Source: Frondihabitans sp. Leaf304 (lineage in GTDB: Bacteria > Actinomycetota > Actinomycetes > Actinomycetales > Microbacteriaceae). Taken from it: DNA of 64,000 bases. The position numbers and the translations under genes are program-made. The stretch is taken from positions 1,099,815 through 1,163,814 of the forward strand of contig NZ_LMNV01000002.1 of NCBI RefSeq assembly GCF_001423105.1. The letters are read 5' to 3'. The notes below the pieces were generated by a model. It was not told the DNA's origin and made no database searches. It saw nothing but the letters and a program-made list of their open reading frames with translations. This document shows positions 8,743-17,631 of the stretch, one piece after another; within the stretch, counting starts at the first letter, position 1; every line of letters starts with the position of its first letter.

Positions 8743-10113
8743 GTGCGAGTCTTCTTCAGCAATCACAGCACTGCGCCTGTGAACCTGGGCGGGGCCGAAC
8801 GCTCGCTCCTCCATCTCGTCGAGCACTGGCAGTCACGTCGCCCCGATCTCGAACCGCACTTTCTGACGAAGGCGCCCGAGGGTCAGTTCATCAAGGCTCT
8901 GCGAGCCAAGAACCTCCCCTTCACCGCCTACCGATTCCGGGGTTGGGCTCTGCCGAGCGATCAGCCGGCGCCCGCTGCCGAGGTCGCATCGTTCGCGACC
9001 GCCGACTACGCAGCCGTCACCGCGATGATCCGCGAGATGGAGAAGGCCAAGCCCGACCTCGTCGTCACGAACACGATCGTCGCGCCCTGGGCCGCCTTCG
9101 CGGCGAAGACCCTCGGCATCCCCCACGCCTGGTTCGTGCGCGAGTACGGCGATCTCGACCACGGTCTGCAGTTTCAGGAGGGGCGCGACGCCACTCTCAG
9201 CGACATCGGGCTGCTGTCGGAGGCGGTGTTCACGAACTCGCGAGCCGTCGAGGCGCACCTGGCCGGCCACATGGATCCTGCGCTTCTTTCTGTCGTCTAT
9301 CCGAGCGTCGACGCCGAAAAGCTCACCGCTCTCGCGGGCGAGACGCCGGCGGTGGAGCCGTTCCCCCAGAAGGATCCGGGTCTCCGCCTCGTTCTCGTTG
9401 GTCGCGTCGAAGAGAGCAAGGGTCAGTTCCGGGCCATCGACGCTCTCGGCGAGCTGGCGCGCCGCGGCGTGTCGGCGTCGCTCTGCTTGGTCGGGTCGTG
9501 GAAGCACCCCGGCTACGACCTCGAGCTCCGCGACCGCGCCCGTGCGCTCGGTGTCGACGACCGCATCGTTTTCGCCGGTGAACAGGACAACCCCTTCGCC
9601 TTCGTGGCCCGGGCCGACGTGTGCCTCACCGCCTCCACCATCGAGGCGTTCGGTCGCACCACCCTCGAATACCTGACCCTCGGCAAGCCCGTCGTCGCCT
9701 CGAACACCGGCGGCAGCGCCGAGCTGATCCAGCCGGGCGTCAACGGCCAGCTGTTCGACCTCGAGTCGACCACGGGGCTCGCGGACGCCCTCGAGAGCTA
9801 CGTCACGACGCCGGAGTCGATCCGAGCGCACGGTGAGGCGGCGCGTCAGAGCATCGAGCACGTAGGATCCGGCGACACCGGCCTCGACGCCGCCATCGAC
9901 CGCCTCGAATCGCTCGTCGGGGCACCCGCCTACCGGCTTCCCGCTATCGCCCGCTACTGGTTCGAGCTCCCCGCCGCCTACTCGTCGATCGGCGGCACGT
10001 CGGCCCGTGCTTTCGCCGGCCTCGTCAAGCACCGTCTGGTTACGCGGAGCGGCCTGATCGGGCGGGTCCTTCGGAGTCCGCGGGTCGTCGCTCGAAGGAT
10101 CACCGGGCGATGA
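8743..10113 (+). CDS. GT4 family glycosyltransferase
   Basis: A 456-residue GT-B fold enzyme. The N-terminal half carries NLGGAERSLLHLVEHW, the usual acceptor-side glycine-rich start. The C-terminal half carries VGRVEESKGQFRAIDAL and the EX7E motif EAFGRTTLE, followed by PVVASNTGGSAELI. It would transfer a sugar from an activated donor to a glycan or lipid acceptor. The final 80 residues beyond the GT domain are unassigned. It begins a three-gene glycosyltransferase run on the plus strand, and its stop overlaps the next start (ATGA), so the first two are co-translated. Confidence 0.88.
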   Translation: MRVFFSNHSTAPVNLGGAERSLLHLVEHWQSRRPDLEPHFLTKAPEGQFIKALRAKNLPFTAYRFRGWALPSDQPAPAAEVASFATADYAAVTAMIREMEKAKPDLVVTNTIVAPWAAFAAKTLGIPHAWFVREYGDLDHGLQFQEGRDATLSDIGLLSEAVFTNSRAVEAHLAGHMDPALLSVVYPSVDAEKLTALAGETPAVEPFPQKDPGLRLVLVGRVEESKGQFRAIDALGELARRGVSASLCLVGSWKHPGYDLELRDRARALGVDDRIVFAGEQDNPFAFVARADVCLTASTIEAFGRTTLEYLTLGKPVVASNTGGSAELIQPGVNGQLFDLESTTGLADALESYVTTPESIRAHGEAARQSIEHVGSGDTGLDAAIDRLESLVGAPAYRLPAIARYWFELPAAYSSIGGTSARAFAGLVKHRLVTRSGLIGRVLRSPRVVARRITGR

Positions 10114-11570
10114 GCGCCGTGGGGGGAACACGCAGGCCGGTCACCGTAGTCGTGCCGCTGTACGACGATCTCAAGGGGATCCAGCAGTGCGTCGAGTCAG
10201 TGCTCGACCACGTCGATCTCGACTTCGACCGCATCATCCTGAGCAACGACCGCGGGCCGCGGCACGAGGAGGTCGAAGCGCTGGTGCTCCGGCTGATCAA
10301 GAGCCACCCCGAAGTGACCTACCTCAGCAACGACGTGAACCTCGGCTTCGTCGGCAACTGCAACCGCGTCGTGCTCGAGTACGACACCACCGGCAACGAC
10401 GTGCTGCTGCTCAACAGCGACACGATCGTCACGGCGGGATTCCTCGACGAGATGGCCGAGGTGCTCGCCCTCTCGCCCTCCCACGGTGTGATCACCGCCC
10501 GGAGCAACAACGCCACGCTGGCCTCGATCCCCGACCGCCGACGGTTGCCGCGCCAGCCCCGCACGATCGACCACTCGGCTCGGGTGCACGCCGCGGTCGT
10601 CGACCTGCTCCCCCGCTACACGATCGCTCCGGTCGCGATGGGCTTCTGCTTCCTCATCCGCCGCGACCTGATCGACCGGTACGGTCTCTTCGACGAGGCC
10701 TTCGCACCCGGCTACGGCGAGGAGAACGACTTCTGCCTCCGCGTGAACCAGCGCGGTTACGCCTCGGTTCTCGCCAATCGTGCCCTCGTGTTCCACACGG
10801 GATCGACGAGCTTTTCGGGCGACCGCGGACCGCGCCTGCGGTTCGGGCACGAGAAGCTGCTCATCGAGCGCTACCCCTTCTACGTCGGCGCGCTCGGCTA
10901 CTTCTACCAGCGCGGTCGCGACCCCGTCGACACCTTCGCCGACGCATTCGACCGCGGCGACGACGTGATCCGGTTGGCCATCGACCTCGTGCAGGAGAGC
11001 ACCGACGCCGTTCTCCGCGACATCGAAGACTTCGTGCACCGCCTCGGGCGCGGGGTCGTCGTGACGCTCATCACGCCGAAAGAGGTGCTGGCGCAGGCGC
11101 GGGAGCTCGTGCCGTCCGCCCTCATCACGGCGCAGAGCCGCGTCGACTCGCTGTACGACGTCGCCCTGGCGCTCGGCCCGATCTACGATCTGGCGCGCCT
11201 CGTACGGCTCAATGAACTCGCGCCCCGCTGGATCCTGATCGATGACGGCCCGGCCCGGAACAGCACCTGGTCGCAGCGGGTCGACTACCACCGCATCGAA
11301 GCGGTCGAGCGCATCGCGCAACGATTCGCCGACCGGTGGATCGTGATCGACGACAACGAGGCGGCCGCTCGAGCCGTGATCGAGGTGGCGGAGCGCGAGA
11401 TCGACCCCGCGCACCTCCGGCTGCGCTGGACGTGGCTCGTCGATGCGGGGCTCGCCTCCGGGATCCTCGGCTACCCGCTCCGGCCCTCCCGCGGACGACG
11501 TCTCGCGCTGTGGATCGGTGCGAAGTCGCCGCGAGCGTCGCGGTTCCTGAGGGGCGTTCTCAACCGGTGA
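10110..11570 (+). CDS. GT2 family glycosyltransferase with C-terminal extension
   Basis: A 486-residue protein. Residues 10-240 form a GT2 domain: VTVVVPLYDD, NDVNLGFVGNCNR, LLNSDTIV in the DXD position, and the GYGEENDFCLRVNQRGY acceptor/base region. These features resemble rhamnosyl- or galactofuranosyltransferase-like GT2 enzymes. The remaining 240 residues (from about 245) are an unassigned domain containing WILIDDGPARNS and WIVIDDN, possibly a second nucleotide-fold remnant. Its ATG overlaps the previous stop by 4 nt. The role is inferred as wall or exopolysaccharide assembly. Confidence 0.85.
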   Translation: MSAVGGTRRPVTVVVPLYDDLKGIQQCVESVLDHVDLDFDRIILSNDRGPRHEEVEALVLRLIKSHPEVTYLSNDVNLGFVGNCNRVVLEYDTTGNDVLLLNSDTIVTAGFLDEMAEVLALSPSHGVITARSNNATLASIPDRRRLPRQPRTIDHSARVHAAVVDLLPRYTIAPVAMGFCFLIRRDLIDRYGLFDEAFAPGYGEENDFCLRVNQRGYASVLANRALVFHTGSTSFSGDRGPRLRFGHEKLLIERYPFYVGALGYFYQRGRDPVDTFADAFDRGDDVIRLAIDLVQESTDAVLRDIEDFVHRLGRGVVVTLITPKEVLAQARELVPSALITAQSRVDSLYDVALALGPIYDLARLVRLNELAPRWILIDDGPARNSTWSQRVDYHRIEAVERIAQRFADRWIVIDDNEAAARAVIEVAEREIDPAHLRLRWTWLVDAGLASGILGYPLRPSRGRRLALWIGAKSPRASRFLRGVLNR

Positions 11571-11623
11571 CGGCCCGCTGCCTCGCCGTCCGGGCGGTCT
11601 CTCAGGCGGTGACCCCGGACACT

Positions 11624-11631
11624 GATACTGT
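11624..11631 (+). promoter_or_regulatory. Candidate -10 box GATACTGT for the third glycosyltransferase
   Basis: TACTGT at 11626-11631 (with GATACT two bases earlier) gives a 5' leader of about 50 nt before the ATG at 11686. A ribosome site CGGAGGAG is at 11668-11674. Confidence 0.35.
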
Positions 11632-11685
11632 CTTCCCGACCGACTGCGCTTCGACTGCGCGTACCTGCGGAGGAGTGATCGAAGC

Positions 11686-12831
11686 ATGCTGACACTTCGC
11701 GTCGTGGTCGATCAGATCCTCGCCCCGGTTCCCGGCGGCATCGGCCGCTACACCGAAGAGCTCACGCGCCAGCTGATCCAGGTCGCCCCGCGGGGCTGCG
11801 ACGTCGAGGGCGTCGTCGCCGCTCACCCGCAGGAGGCGTACGACCGCCTCGAAGACAAGCTTCCCGGGCTGGCCGGTCTCTACCGTTCTGTGCTCGGCCG
11901 CCGCGAGCTCTCGGTCGCCTGGCAGACCGGCGTGATCGGCCTTCCTGGCCGGGGCATGGTGCACGGCACCAGCCTGATGACCCCGCTCTACAAGCACGAC
12001 CGCTCGCTCGACGCGGCGACCCAGACCGCCGTGACGATCCACGACACCGTGCCGTGGACCCACCCGTCGACCCTCACCGCCCAGGGCGTCCGCTGGCATC
12101 GGGCGATGACCAAGCGCGCCTACCGGTTCGCCGACGCGGTCGTCGTGCCGACGCACGCCGTTGCCGCCGAGCTCAACGAGATCTTCCCCTTCGGCGACCG
12201 GATCCGGGTGATCGGCGGCGCCGTCTCGACCGAACTCGATGCCCCCGACGAGGCGATCGCCGCCCGCATCGCCGACGAGCTCGACCTGCCCGAACGCTAC
12301 GTGCTCAGCGTCGGCACCCTCGAACCCCGCAAGGGCCTCGAGCCTCTCCTCCAGGCGATGGCGCACCCCGACGCGCCCGATGTGCCGCTGTTGATCGTCG
12401 GCCCCGAGGGCTGGGGCGACGTGCACATCGACGACGTGGTTGCCCGGCTCGGTCTGCCCGAGGGGCGCGTGCGGATCCTCGGTCGGGTCTCTGACGAAGC
12501 CCTGTCGGTGCTCTTGCAGCGCGCCAGCGTCTTCGTGTTCCCGTCGGTCGCCGAGGGCTTTGGCCTGCCGGTGATCGAGGCCTTCAGCTTCGGTACCCCC
12601 GTGGTGCACTCCGACGCCCCCGCGCTCGTCGAGGTCGCCGCGGGGGCCGGCATCACAGTGCCCCGCGACGACGCCGCGGGCTACCCGGAGCGGCTCGCCC
12701 AGGCGATGTTCCAGGTGGTCAAGGACCTCGAGCTGGCCACCCGGCTCGGAGTGGCCGGGCTCGACCGTGCGCGTGCCTTCAGCTGGCGCGACTCGGCCGA
12801 GAAGGTCTGGCAGCTGCACGCCGACCTGTAG
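11686..12831 (+). CDS. GT4 family glycosyltransferase
   Basis: A 381-residue GT-B enzyme. VPGGIGRYTEELTRQL near the N-terminus and VGTLEPRKGLEPLLQAM plus the EX7E motif EGFGLPVIE (followed by FGTPVVHSDAPAL) are typical of GT4 mannosyl-type transferases such as MtfB/WbdB homologues. The ATG at 11686 is preceded by CGGAGGAG at 11668-11674. A 115-bp gap and separate promoter-like sequence divide it from the upstream pair. It is convergent with purE. Confidence 0.88.
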   Translation: MLTLRVVVDQILAPVPGGIGRYTEELTRQLIQVAPRGCDVEGVVAAHPQEAYDRLEDKLPGLAGLYRSVLGRRELSVAWQTGVIGLPGRGMVHGTSLMTPLYKHDRSLDAATQTAVTIHDTVPWTHPSTLTAQGVRWHRAMTKRAYRFADAVVVPTHAVAAELNEIFPFGDRIRVIGGAVSTELDAPDEAIAARIADELDLPERYVLSVGTLEPRKGLEPLLQAMAHPDAPDVPLLIVGPEGWGDVHIDDVVARLGLPEGRVRILGRVSDEALSVLLQRASVFVFPSVAEGFGLPVIEAFSFGTPVVHSDAPALVEVAAGAGITVPRDDAAGYPERLAQAMFQVVKDLELATRLGVAGLDRARAFSWRDSAEKVWQLHADL

Positions 12832-12888
12832 AAGGTGTGCGGGATTGCCGCGTACCGCTGTCGCTAGTGCTGTCGCTGTCCATGTCGC

Positions 12889-13416
12889 CTACAGCGAGAG
12901 CTTGAGCTTCGCGTTCTTCTCCTCGACGAGCTCGGCGAGACTGCTCGCGTAGTCCGCGAGGCGTGCTGAGACGGCCGGGTCGGACGACCCGAGGATCCGT
13001 GCTGCCAGCAGCCCGGCGTTCGCTGCCCCACCGATCGACACGGTGGCAACCGGAATGCCGGCGGGCATCTGCACGATCGACAGCAGCGAGTCGAGTCCGT
13101 CGAGTTTCGCGAGTGCGACGGGCACGCCGATCACGGGCAGCGTGGTCACCGACGCGAGCATTCCGGGCAGGTGCGCGGCCCCTCCGGCACCGGCGATGAT
13201 GACGCGGACGCCCCGGCCGGCCGCCGCTTTGCCGAACGCGATCATCTTGTCCGGCGTGCGGTGAGCGGAGACGACCTCGACCTCGTGCGCGATGCCGAAC
13301 TCGGTCAGGATGTCGGCCGCCGACTTCATCGTCGCCCAATCGGAGTCGGAGCCCATGACGAGGGCGACGAGCGGTGCGGCGGAGTTGGCGGTGGGTGCAG
13401 AGCTGGTGTCGGTCAC
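12889..13416 (-). CDS. purE: N5-carboxyaminoimidazole ribonucleotide mutase
   Basis: A 175-residue class I PurE that converts N5-CAIR to CAIR in purine synthesis. The family landmarks are present: [33 protein letters not shown] and [32 protein letters not shown], which is close to family consensus. About 15 residues of variable sequence precede the core. The GTG at 13416 lies 6 nt after a TAGGCT box and lacks a ribosome site, so the transcript is probably leaderless. purK lies upstream on the same strand, but a 197-bp repeat-filled gap separates them, so purE seems to have its own promoter. Confidence 0.97.
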   Translation of the reverse strand: MTDTSSAPTANSAAPLVALVMGSDSDWATMKSAADILTEFGIAHEVEVVSAHRTPDKMIAFGKAAAGRGVRVIIAGAGGAAHLPGMLASVTTLPVIGVPVALAKLDGLDSLLSIVQMPAGIPVATVSIGGAANAGLLAARILGSSDPAVSARLADYASSLAELVEEKNAKLKLSL

Positions 13417-13422
13417 GCTACG

Positions 13423-13428
13423 AGCCTA
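13423..13428 (-). promoter_or_regulatory. -10 box TAGGCT of purE, leaderless start
   Basis: On the minus strand TAGGCT is followed by 6 nt and the GTG of purE at 13416. It abuts the repeat element at 13453-13608. Confidence 0.55.
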
Positions 13429-13452
13429 GCCAGGATCGCAGACCCTCACGGC

Positions 13453-13608
13453 CGGCACAGACTTCACAACCGACACAGACCCTCGCGATCGGCACACCCC
13501 CCCTGCGATCGGCACAGACCCGCCCCACCGGCACACACCCGCACGGCCGGCACACACCCTCGCCCTAGGCGGGGTGTTTACGCCGTTCGTGAGGGTTTAG
13601 CCGAAATC
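13453..13608. repeat. Composite intergenic repeat: about six 18-20 bp units plus hairpin and inverted tail
   Basis: About six imperfect direct repeats of 18-20 bp with consensus CGGCACACACCCGCACGGC run from 13453 to about 13570. They are followed by CCTAG, a small hairpin with GGCG and CGCC arms (about 13568-13583), and TGAGGGTTTAGCCGA at 13590-13604, an inverted copy of the unit. The same architecture recurs at 62482-62690. It fills the gap between purK and purE. Confidence 0.75.
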
Positions 13609-13613
13609 ACGCC

Positions 13614-14750
13614 TCAGCCCGCGAAGAACTCCGCTGCAGCACGTGCCCGATACACCACATCGTCGAGGTCGTCGCCTAGTACGGTGACGTGCCCCACCTT
13701 GCGGCCCGGCCGAGGCTCTTTGCCGTAGTCGTGCACCTTCGCGCCCGGCTGATCGGCCATCAGCGCTGGCAAGCGGTCGGCCATCGTGCCGTCGGACGGC
13801 CCGCCGAGCACATTGACCATGACGCTCCAGTCGGCGTGGGTGCCGGTGTCGCCGAGCGGCAGGTCGAGCACTGCTCGGAGGTGCTGCTCGAACTGGCTCG
13901 TCGTCGACCCGTCGATCGACCAGTGGCCGGTGTTGTGCGGGCGCATCGCGAGCTCATTGATCAGGATCCGGTCGTCGTTCGTCTCGAACAATTCGACAGC
14001 GAGAACGCCCGTCACTCCGAGCTCGGTCGCGACCTTCCGGGCGATGTCTTCGGCGATGTCGGCGATGCGACCGGCCGACCGGGGTGCTGGCGCGAGCACC
14101 TCGGCGCAGACGCCGTCGCGCTGGATCGACTCGACCACGGGCCAGGCGACGATCTCGCCGCTCGGACGCCGCGCCACCGACTGCGCGAGCTCACGGCGGA
14201 AATCGACGAGCTCTTCGGCGAGGAGTGCCCCGCCGGTCGCGGGGTCGGAGAGACCGTCGAACCAGTCGGCGACCTCCTGCGACGACGACACGACGCGGAC
14301 GCCCTTGCCGTCGTAGCCGCCGCGAGCCGTCTTGACGACCACGCGACCGCCGTGCTCAGCAAGGAAGGCATCGAGGTCGGCAGCGGTCTCGAGTCGCGCC
14401 CAGTCGGGTACGGGAAGACCGAGGGCGCTCAGCCGCTCGCGCATGACGAGTTTGTCTTGGGCGACGAAAAGGGCTTCGGGCGACGGATGGACCTCGACGC
14501 CGGCATCGACGAGAGCGCGCAGAACGGTCTGCGGCACGTGCTCGTGATCGAACGTGATCGCATCGACACCGCGAGCGAAGGCCAGCACGGTCTCGACGTC
14601 GTGGTAGTCGCCGACCTGCGTCGCCGCAAGGCGGGCGCTCGACCCCTCGGTCTCGGCGAGAACCGAGATCTCGAGGCCCAGGTGGACTGCCGGTGGCACC
14701 ATCATGCGCGCCAGCTGGCCTCCGCCGATCACTCCGACGCGGAGCGCCAT
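13614..14750 (-). CDS. purK: N5-carboxyaminoimidazole ribonucleotide synthase
   Basis: A 378-residue ATP-grasp enzyme that carboxylates AIR to N5-CAIR using ATP and bicarbonate. Visible landmarks are GVIGGGQLARMM at the N-terminus, FDHEHVP, VVKTARGGYDGKG in the ATP-grasp loop and NELAMRPHNTGHWSIDGSTTSQFEQHLRA, which contains the metal-binding Glu/Asn region. The ATG at 14750 overlaps the ugd stop by one base (TGATG), so the two are probably co-transcribed and coupled; the longer frame upstream is a shadow of ugd. PurE, the next enzyme, follows after a repeat-filled gap. Confidence 0.97.
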   Translation of the reverse strand: MALRVGVIGGGQLARMMVPPAVHLGLEISVLAETEGSSARLAATQVGDYHDVETVLAFARGVDAITFDHEHVPQTVLRALVDAGVEVHPSPEALFVAQDKLVMRERLSALGLPVPDWARLETAADLDAFLAEHGGRVVVKTARGGYDGKGVRVVSSSQEVADWFDGLSDPATGGALLAEELVDFRRELAQSVARRPSGEIVAWPVVESIQRDGVCAEVLAPAPRSAGRIADIAEDIARKVATELGVTGVLAVELFETNDDRILINELAMRPHNTGHWSIDGSTTSQFEQHLRAVLDLPLGDTGTHADWSVMVNVLGGPSDGTMADRLPALMADQPGAKVHDYGKEPRPGRKVGHVTVLGDDLDDVVYRARAAAEFFAG

Positions 14751-16096
14751 CAGGGGCGCCCCAGACCGCGGACCTCGAAGCCGGCCGCGCGCCAGGCGAC
14801 GGGGTCGAGGCAGTTGCGGCCGTCGACCACGTTCTTCTTGGCCACTGCGGCGGCGACGACGCTCGGGTCGAGCTCGCGGAACTCGGTCCATTCGGTCAGC
14901 ACGAGCACCGCGTCGACACTGGCGATGGCCTCGGCGGCGGTCGGGGCGACCGTCAGCGTCGGCAGGCTGCGGAGGGCGGTGTCGTTCGCCTCGGGGTCGT
15001 ACGCCGTGACGATGGCGCCGGCGTCGACGAGCTTCTTCACCACGTCGAGGGCCGGCGAGTCGCGCACGTCGTCGGAGTTCGGCTTGAACGCGAGCCCGAG
15101 CACGCCGATTCTGGCGCCGGCGAGGTCGCCGACGAGCTCGCGGGTCAGCGTCACGACGCGTTCACGACGGCGCAGGTTAATGGCATCGACCTCGCCGAGG
15201 AACGACAGGGTGTCGTGCAGACCGAGCTCGTCTCCGCGCGCGCGGAAGGCCCGGATGTCTTTGGGCAGGCAGCCACCGCCGAAGCCGAGCCCCGCGTTCA
15301 AGAACTTGCGCCCGATGCGGGCATCGTGGCCGATCGCGTCGGCGAGTTGCGTCACGTCGGCACCGGTGGCCTCGGCCACCTCGGCCATGGCGTTGATGAA
15401 TGAGATCTTGGTCGCGAGGAACGCGTTCGCCGACACCTTGACCAGCTCGGCCGTGGCGTAGTCGGTGACGATGCGCGGGGTGCCGGTGGCGAGCGCCGTG
15501 GCGTAGACCTCGTCGAGCACTGCGGTGGCCTTCTCGCCCGCCTCGCCCGCGGGCACGCCGTAGACGAAGCGGTCGGGGGCGACGGTGTCTTGCACGGCGA
15601 AGCCTTCGCGCAAGAACTCGGGGTTCCAGGCGAGAGTCGCGCGGGATCCTTCGCCCTCAGAAGCCCCCGCACTCTCGACGACGGCTGCACTCTCGACGAC
15701 GGCTGCGAGGCGAGCGGCCGTTCCGACCGGCACCGTCGATTTGCCGACCACCAGGTCGCCCGCCGAAAGGAACGGCAGCAGGCCGTCGACGGCGGCGTTG
15801 ACGTAGGTGAGGTCGGCGTTGTAGCTGCCCTTGGTCTGAGGCGTGCCGACGGCGACAAAGTGGACGGTCGCCTCGGCCGCGGCCGACATGTCGGTAGTGA
15901 ACCGCAGGCGCCCGGAGGCGAGCGCCCGGCCGAGGACTTCAGGAAGGCCCGGCTCGAAGAACGGGGCCCGACCGGCTTGGAGCTCGGCGACTTTGTGTTC
16001 GTCGACGTCGATGCCGACGACGTCGTGACCGAGCTCGGCCATGCAGGCCGCGTGGACTGCCCCGAGATAACCGCAACCGATGACTGAGATCTTCAC
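14750..16096 (-). CDS. ugd: UDP-glucose 6-dehydrogenase family protein
   Basis: A 448-residue UDP-glucose/GDP-mannose dehydrogenase: Rossmann start MKISVIGCGYLGAVHAA, KSTVPVGTA, the catalytic cysteine in GFGGGCLPKD (C276) and LGLAFKPNSDDVRDSPA. It oxidises UDP-glucose to UDP-glucuronate, a precursor of wall glycopolymers and exopolysaccharide. The GTG at 16096 was chosen because TAGGGT ends 7 nt upstream and it gives the canonical N-terminus; another GTG lies two codons upstream. Residues 132-143 contain a duplicated AAVVES from an 18-bp tandem duplication at about 15671-15706. It is translationally coupled to purK, an unusual pairing of surface-sugar and purine genes. Confidence 0.92.
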   Translation of the reverse strand: MKISVIGCGYLGAVHAACMAELGHDVVGIDVDEHKVAELQAGRAPFFEPGLPEVLGRALASGRLRFTTDMSAAAEATVHFVAVGTPQTKGSYNADLTYVNAAVDGLLPFLSAGDLVVGKSTVPVGTAARLAAVVESAAVVESAGASEGEGSRATLAWNPEFLREGFAVQDTVAPDRFVYGVPAGEAGEKATAVLDEVYATALATGTPRIVTDYATAELVKVSANAFLATKISFINAMAEVAEATGADVTQLADAIGHDARIGRKFLNAGLGFGGGCLPKDIRAFRARGDELGLHDTLSFLGEVDAINLRRRERVVTLTRELVGDLAGARIGVLGLAFKPNSDDVRDSPALDVVKKLVDAGAIVTAYDPEANDTALRSLPTLTVAPTAAEAIASVDAVLVLTEWTEFRELDPSVVAAAVAKKNVVDGRNCLDPVAWRAAGFEVRGLGRP

Positions 16097-16103
16097 GTGC
16101 ACG

Positions 16104-16109
16104 ACCCTA
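16104..16109 (-). promoter_or_regulatory. -10 box TAGGGT of ugd, leaderless start
   Basis: TAGGGT on the minus strand ends 7 nt before the GTG at 16096. Confidence 0.5.
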
Positions 16110-16116
16110 ACGGAAG

Positions 16117-16692
16117 TCAGCCGTGACGCTCGTCGCCGTTCCACAGGGTCGATCCGTCGGGCGCGTGCGACTGCTCTTGCTGCCGCAGCCTCGCCACCGC
16201 CGAGATGTTTTCTTCCATTAGATCGTGCAGGGTCGACTGCACGAGGTCGGCCGTGGGGACGTCCCAGAGCACGACGGGCCGGTCGAGCCCCGAGTTGATC
16301 AACACATCCCCCGATCCGAACAGGCTCTGCGCGCTGTTCTTGCGAACGGTGAGGTCGTAGCCGCGGGTGTGCATCAACTCTTGGCGGGTGCGCACGAAGA
16401 GCCCGCGCCGGATGATGATGCGCCTCGTCGTGATCGTGTAGTGCCGACCGAGCCAGGCGAGCAGCGGGATGACGAACAGAAGCAGGATGAGCGCGAGCGC
16501 CGCGATCAGCACGGCGTCGTTCTGCCAGCGCTCCGGCAGCCGACCGTTGAACCACCCGCCGAGCCCCGACACGACGATGAGAGCGAGGGACGGCCAGAAC
16601 AGCACGCGAGCGTGCGGGCGGAGCCTCGCGATGACCTCTTCACGCGCGGGCTCGCCGAACGGCTCGGCCAGGCGCTGGTCAGGGGAGGTCAT
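16117..16692 (-). CDS. PH-domain (bPH2/DUF304-type) membrane protein
   Basis: A 191-residue protein with two predicted membrane helices (about 31-48 and 60-83), followed by a bacterial PH domain (HYTITTRRIIIRRGLFVRTRQELMHTRGYDLTVRKNSAQSLFGSGDVLINS) and a short coiled C-terminus. An equivalent protein sits beside birA in many actinobacteria (Rv3278c position in M. tuberculosis). The function is unknown. The birA stop is 3 bp upstream of its ATG at 16692, so it is probably co-expressed with birA. Confidence 0.85.
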   Translation of the reverse strand: MTSPDQRLAEPFGEPAREEVIARLRPHARVLFWPSLALIVVSGLGGWFNGRLPERWQNDAVLIAALALILLLFVIPLLAWLGRHYTITTRRIIIRRGLFVRTRQELMHTRGYDLTVRKNSAQSLFGSGDVLINSGLDRPVVLWDVPTADLVQSTLHDLMEENISAVARLRQQEQSHAPDGSTLWNGDERHG

Positions 16693-16695
16693 GCG

Positions 16696-17511
16696 TCATT
16701 CATACCGCAGGTGGGTCACGTCTCCGGCGGCGATGGTCAGAGGATCGTGAGAATCATTCGAGAGGACGACGAGGCGGCCCGCTCCGTCGAGCCCCTCGGC
16801 GACGCCCTCGAGAAGGATTCCGTCGGGTAGTTCGACCCGAACGGGACGCCCGAGAGTGTCGCAGGCCGCGGTGACCTCCTGCCGCACTGCCTCGATGCCG
16901 TCGGGCTCTCCTTCGGCGAGCAACTCGACGAGACGCCGGAGGTGGATCAGGTACGCACCGAACACCGCGTCGGCGAGGTGCAGAGCGCTGCCGTTTGCCC
17001 CCTCCACGACGAGCGACGTCGACGTCGGGGTTGGCAGGCGGTCGGCGGGAATAGTCAGGTTGATGCCGGTGCCGAGCACGACCGAGTCGGGCACACCGTC
17101 GACCGTGACGAGGTCGGCCAGGATCCCGGAGATCTTGCGCCCCGACACCTGCACGTCGTTCGGCCACTTCAGTGTGACGTGAGCCTCGGGGAGCAGGTCG
17201 GCGACCGCCTGCCGCAGGGCAGCCCCACCGATCAGCGGGTACCACCCCCACGAGTCGATCGGAAGCGGATGGCCCGACGCGGTGCGGGTGCGCAGCAGCA
17301 CGCTTGCGGCCAGCGACTCGCCGGCCGGCGACGACCACTGACGATCGAGCCGGCCGCGCCCGGCGGTCTGGTCGAGCGACGCGACGACCGCGAAGTCACC
17401 CCGCTCGGATGCCACCTCGACGAGGTCGACGTTTGTCGACCCGGTCGTCTGGCGGTAGTCGAATTCGGATACCAGCCCGCTCGTGATCGGGAACTGCTCA
17501 GAGTCGCTCAT
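16696..17511 (-). CDS. birA: Biotin-[acetyl-CoA-carboxylase] ligase
   Basis: A 271-residue mono-functional biotin protein ligase without the N-terminal DNA-binding domain of E. coli BirA. The core motifs are [10 protein letters not shown], the biotinyl-AMP loop [31 protein letters not shown] and the small C-terminal SH3-like domain. It attaches biotin to the AccA3 subunit encoded at 25047. The ATG at 17511 has GAGAGGA upstream; the much longer frame reaching 19212 is a shadow of accD on the other strand. It is divergent from accD, a conserved actinobacterial arrangement. Confidence 0.95.
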   Translation of the reverse strand: MSDSEQFPITSGLVSEFDYRQTTGSTNVDLVEVASERGDFAVVASLDQTAGRGRLDRQWSSPAGESLAASVLLRTRTASGHPLPIDSWGWYPLIGGAALRQAVADLLPEAHVTLKWPNDVQVSGRKISGILADLVTVDGVPDSVVLGTGINLTIPADRLPTPTSTSLVVEGANGSALHLADAVFGAYLIHLRRLVELLAEGEPDGIEAVRQEVTAACDTLGRPVRVELPDGILLEGVAEGLDGAGRLVVLSNDSHDPLTIAAGDVTHLRYE

Positions 17512-17618
17512 AGGGCAAATCCTCTCAGCACCACCTGGAAGAGGACGCTCCGGGGCGCATGCACCGGGAGCTCCGGGTGTGCAGGCCCGGCGCTCCGGCC
17601 CCGGTCGCGACTGGAAGA

Positions 17619-17624
17619 TAGAGT
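17619..17624 (+). promoter_or_regulatory. -10 box TAGAGT of accD, leaderless start
   Basis: TAGAGT is followed by 7 nt and the GTG at 17632. The string TAGAGTTGT is identical to that before the PNP gene at 28249. Confidence 0.55.
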
Positions 17625-17631
17625 TGTCGCC

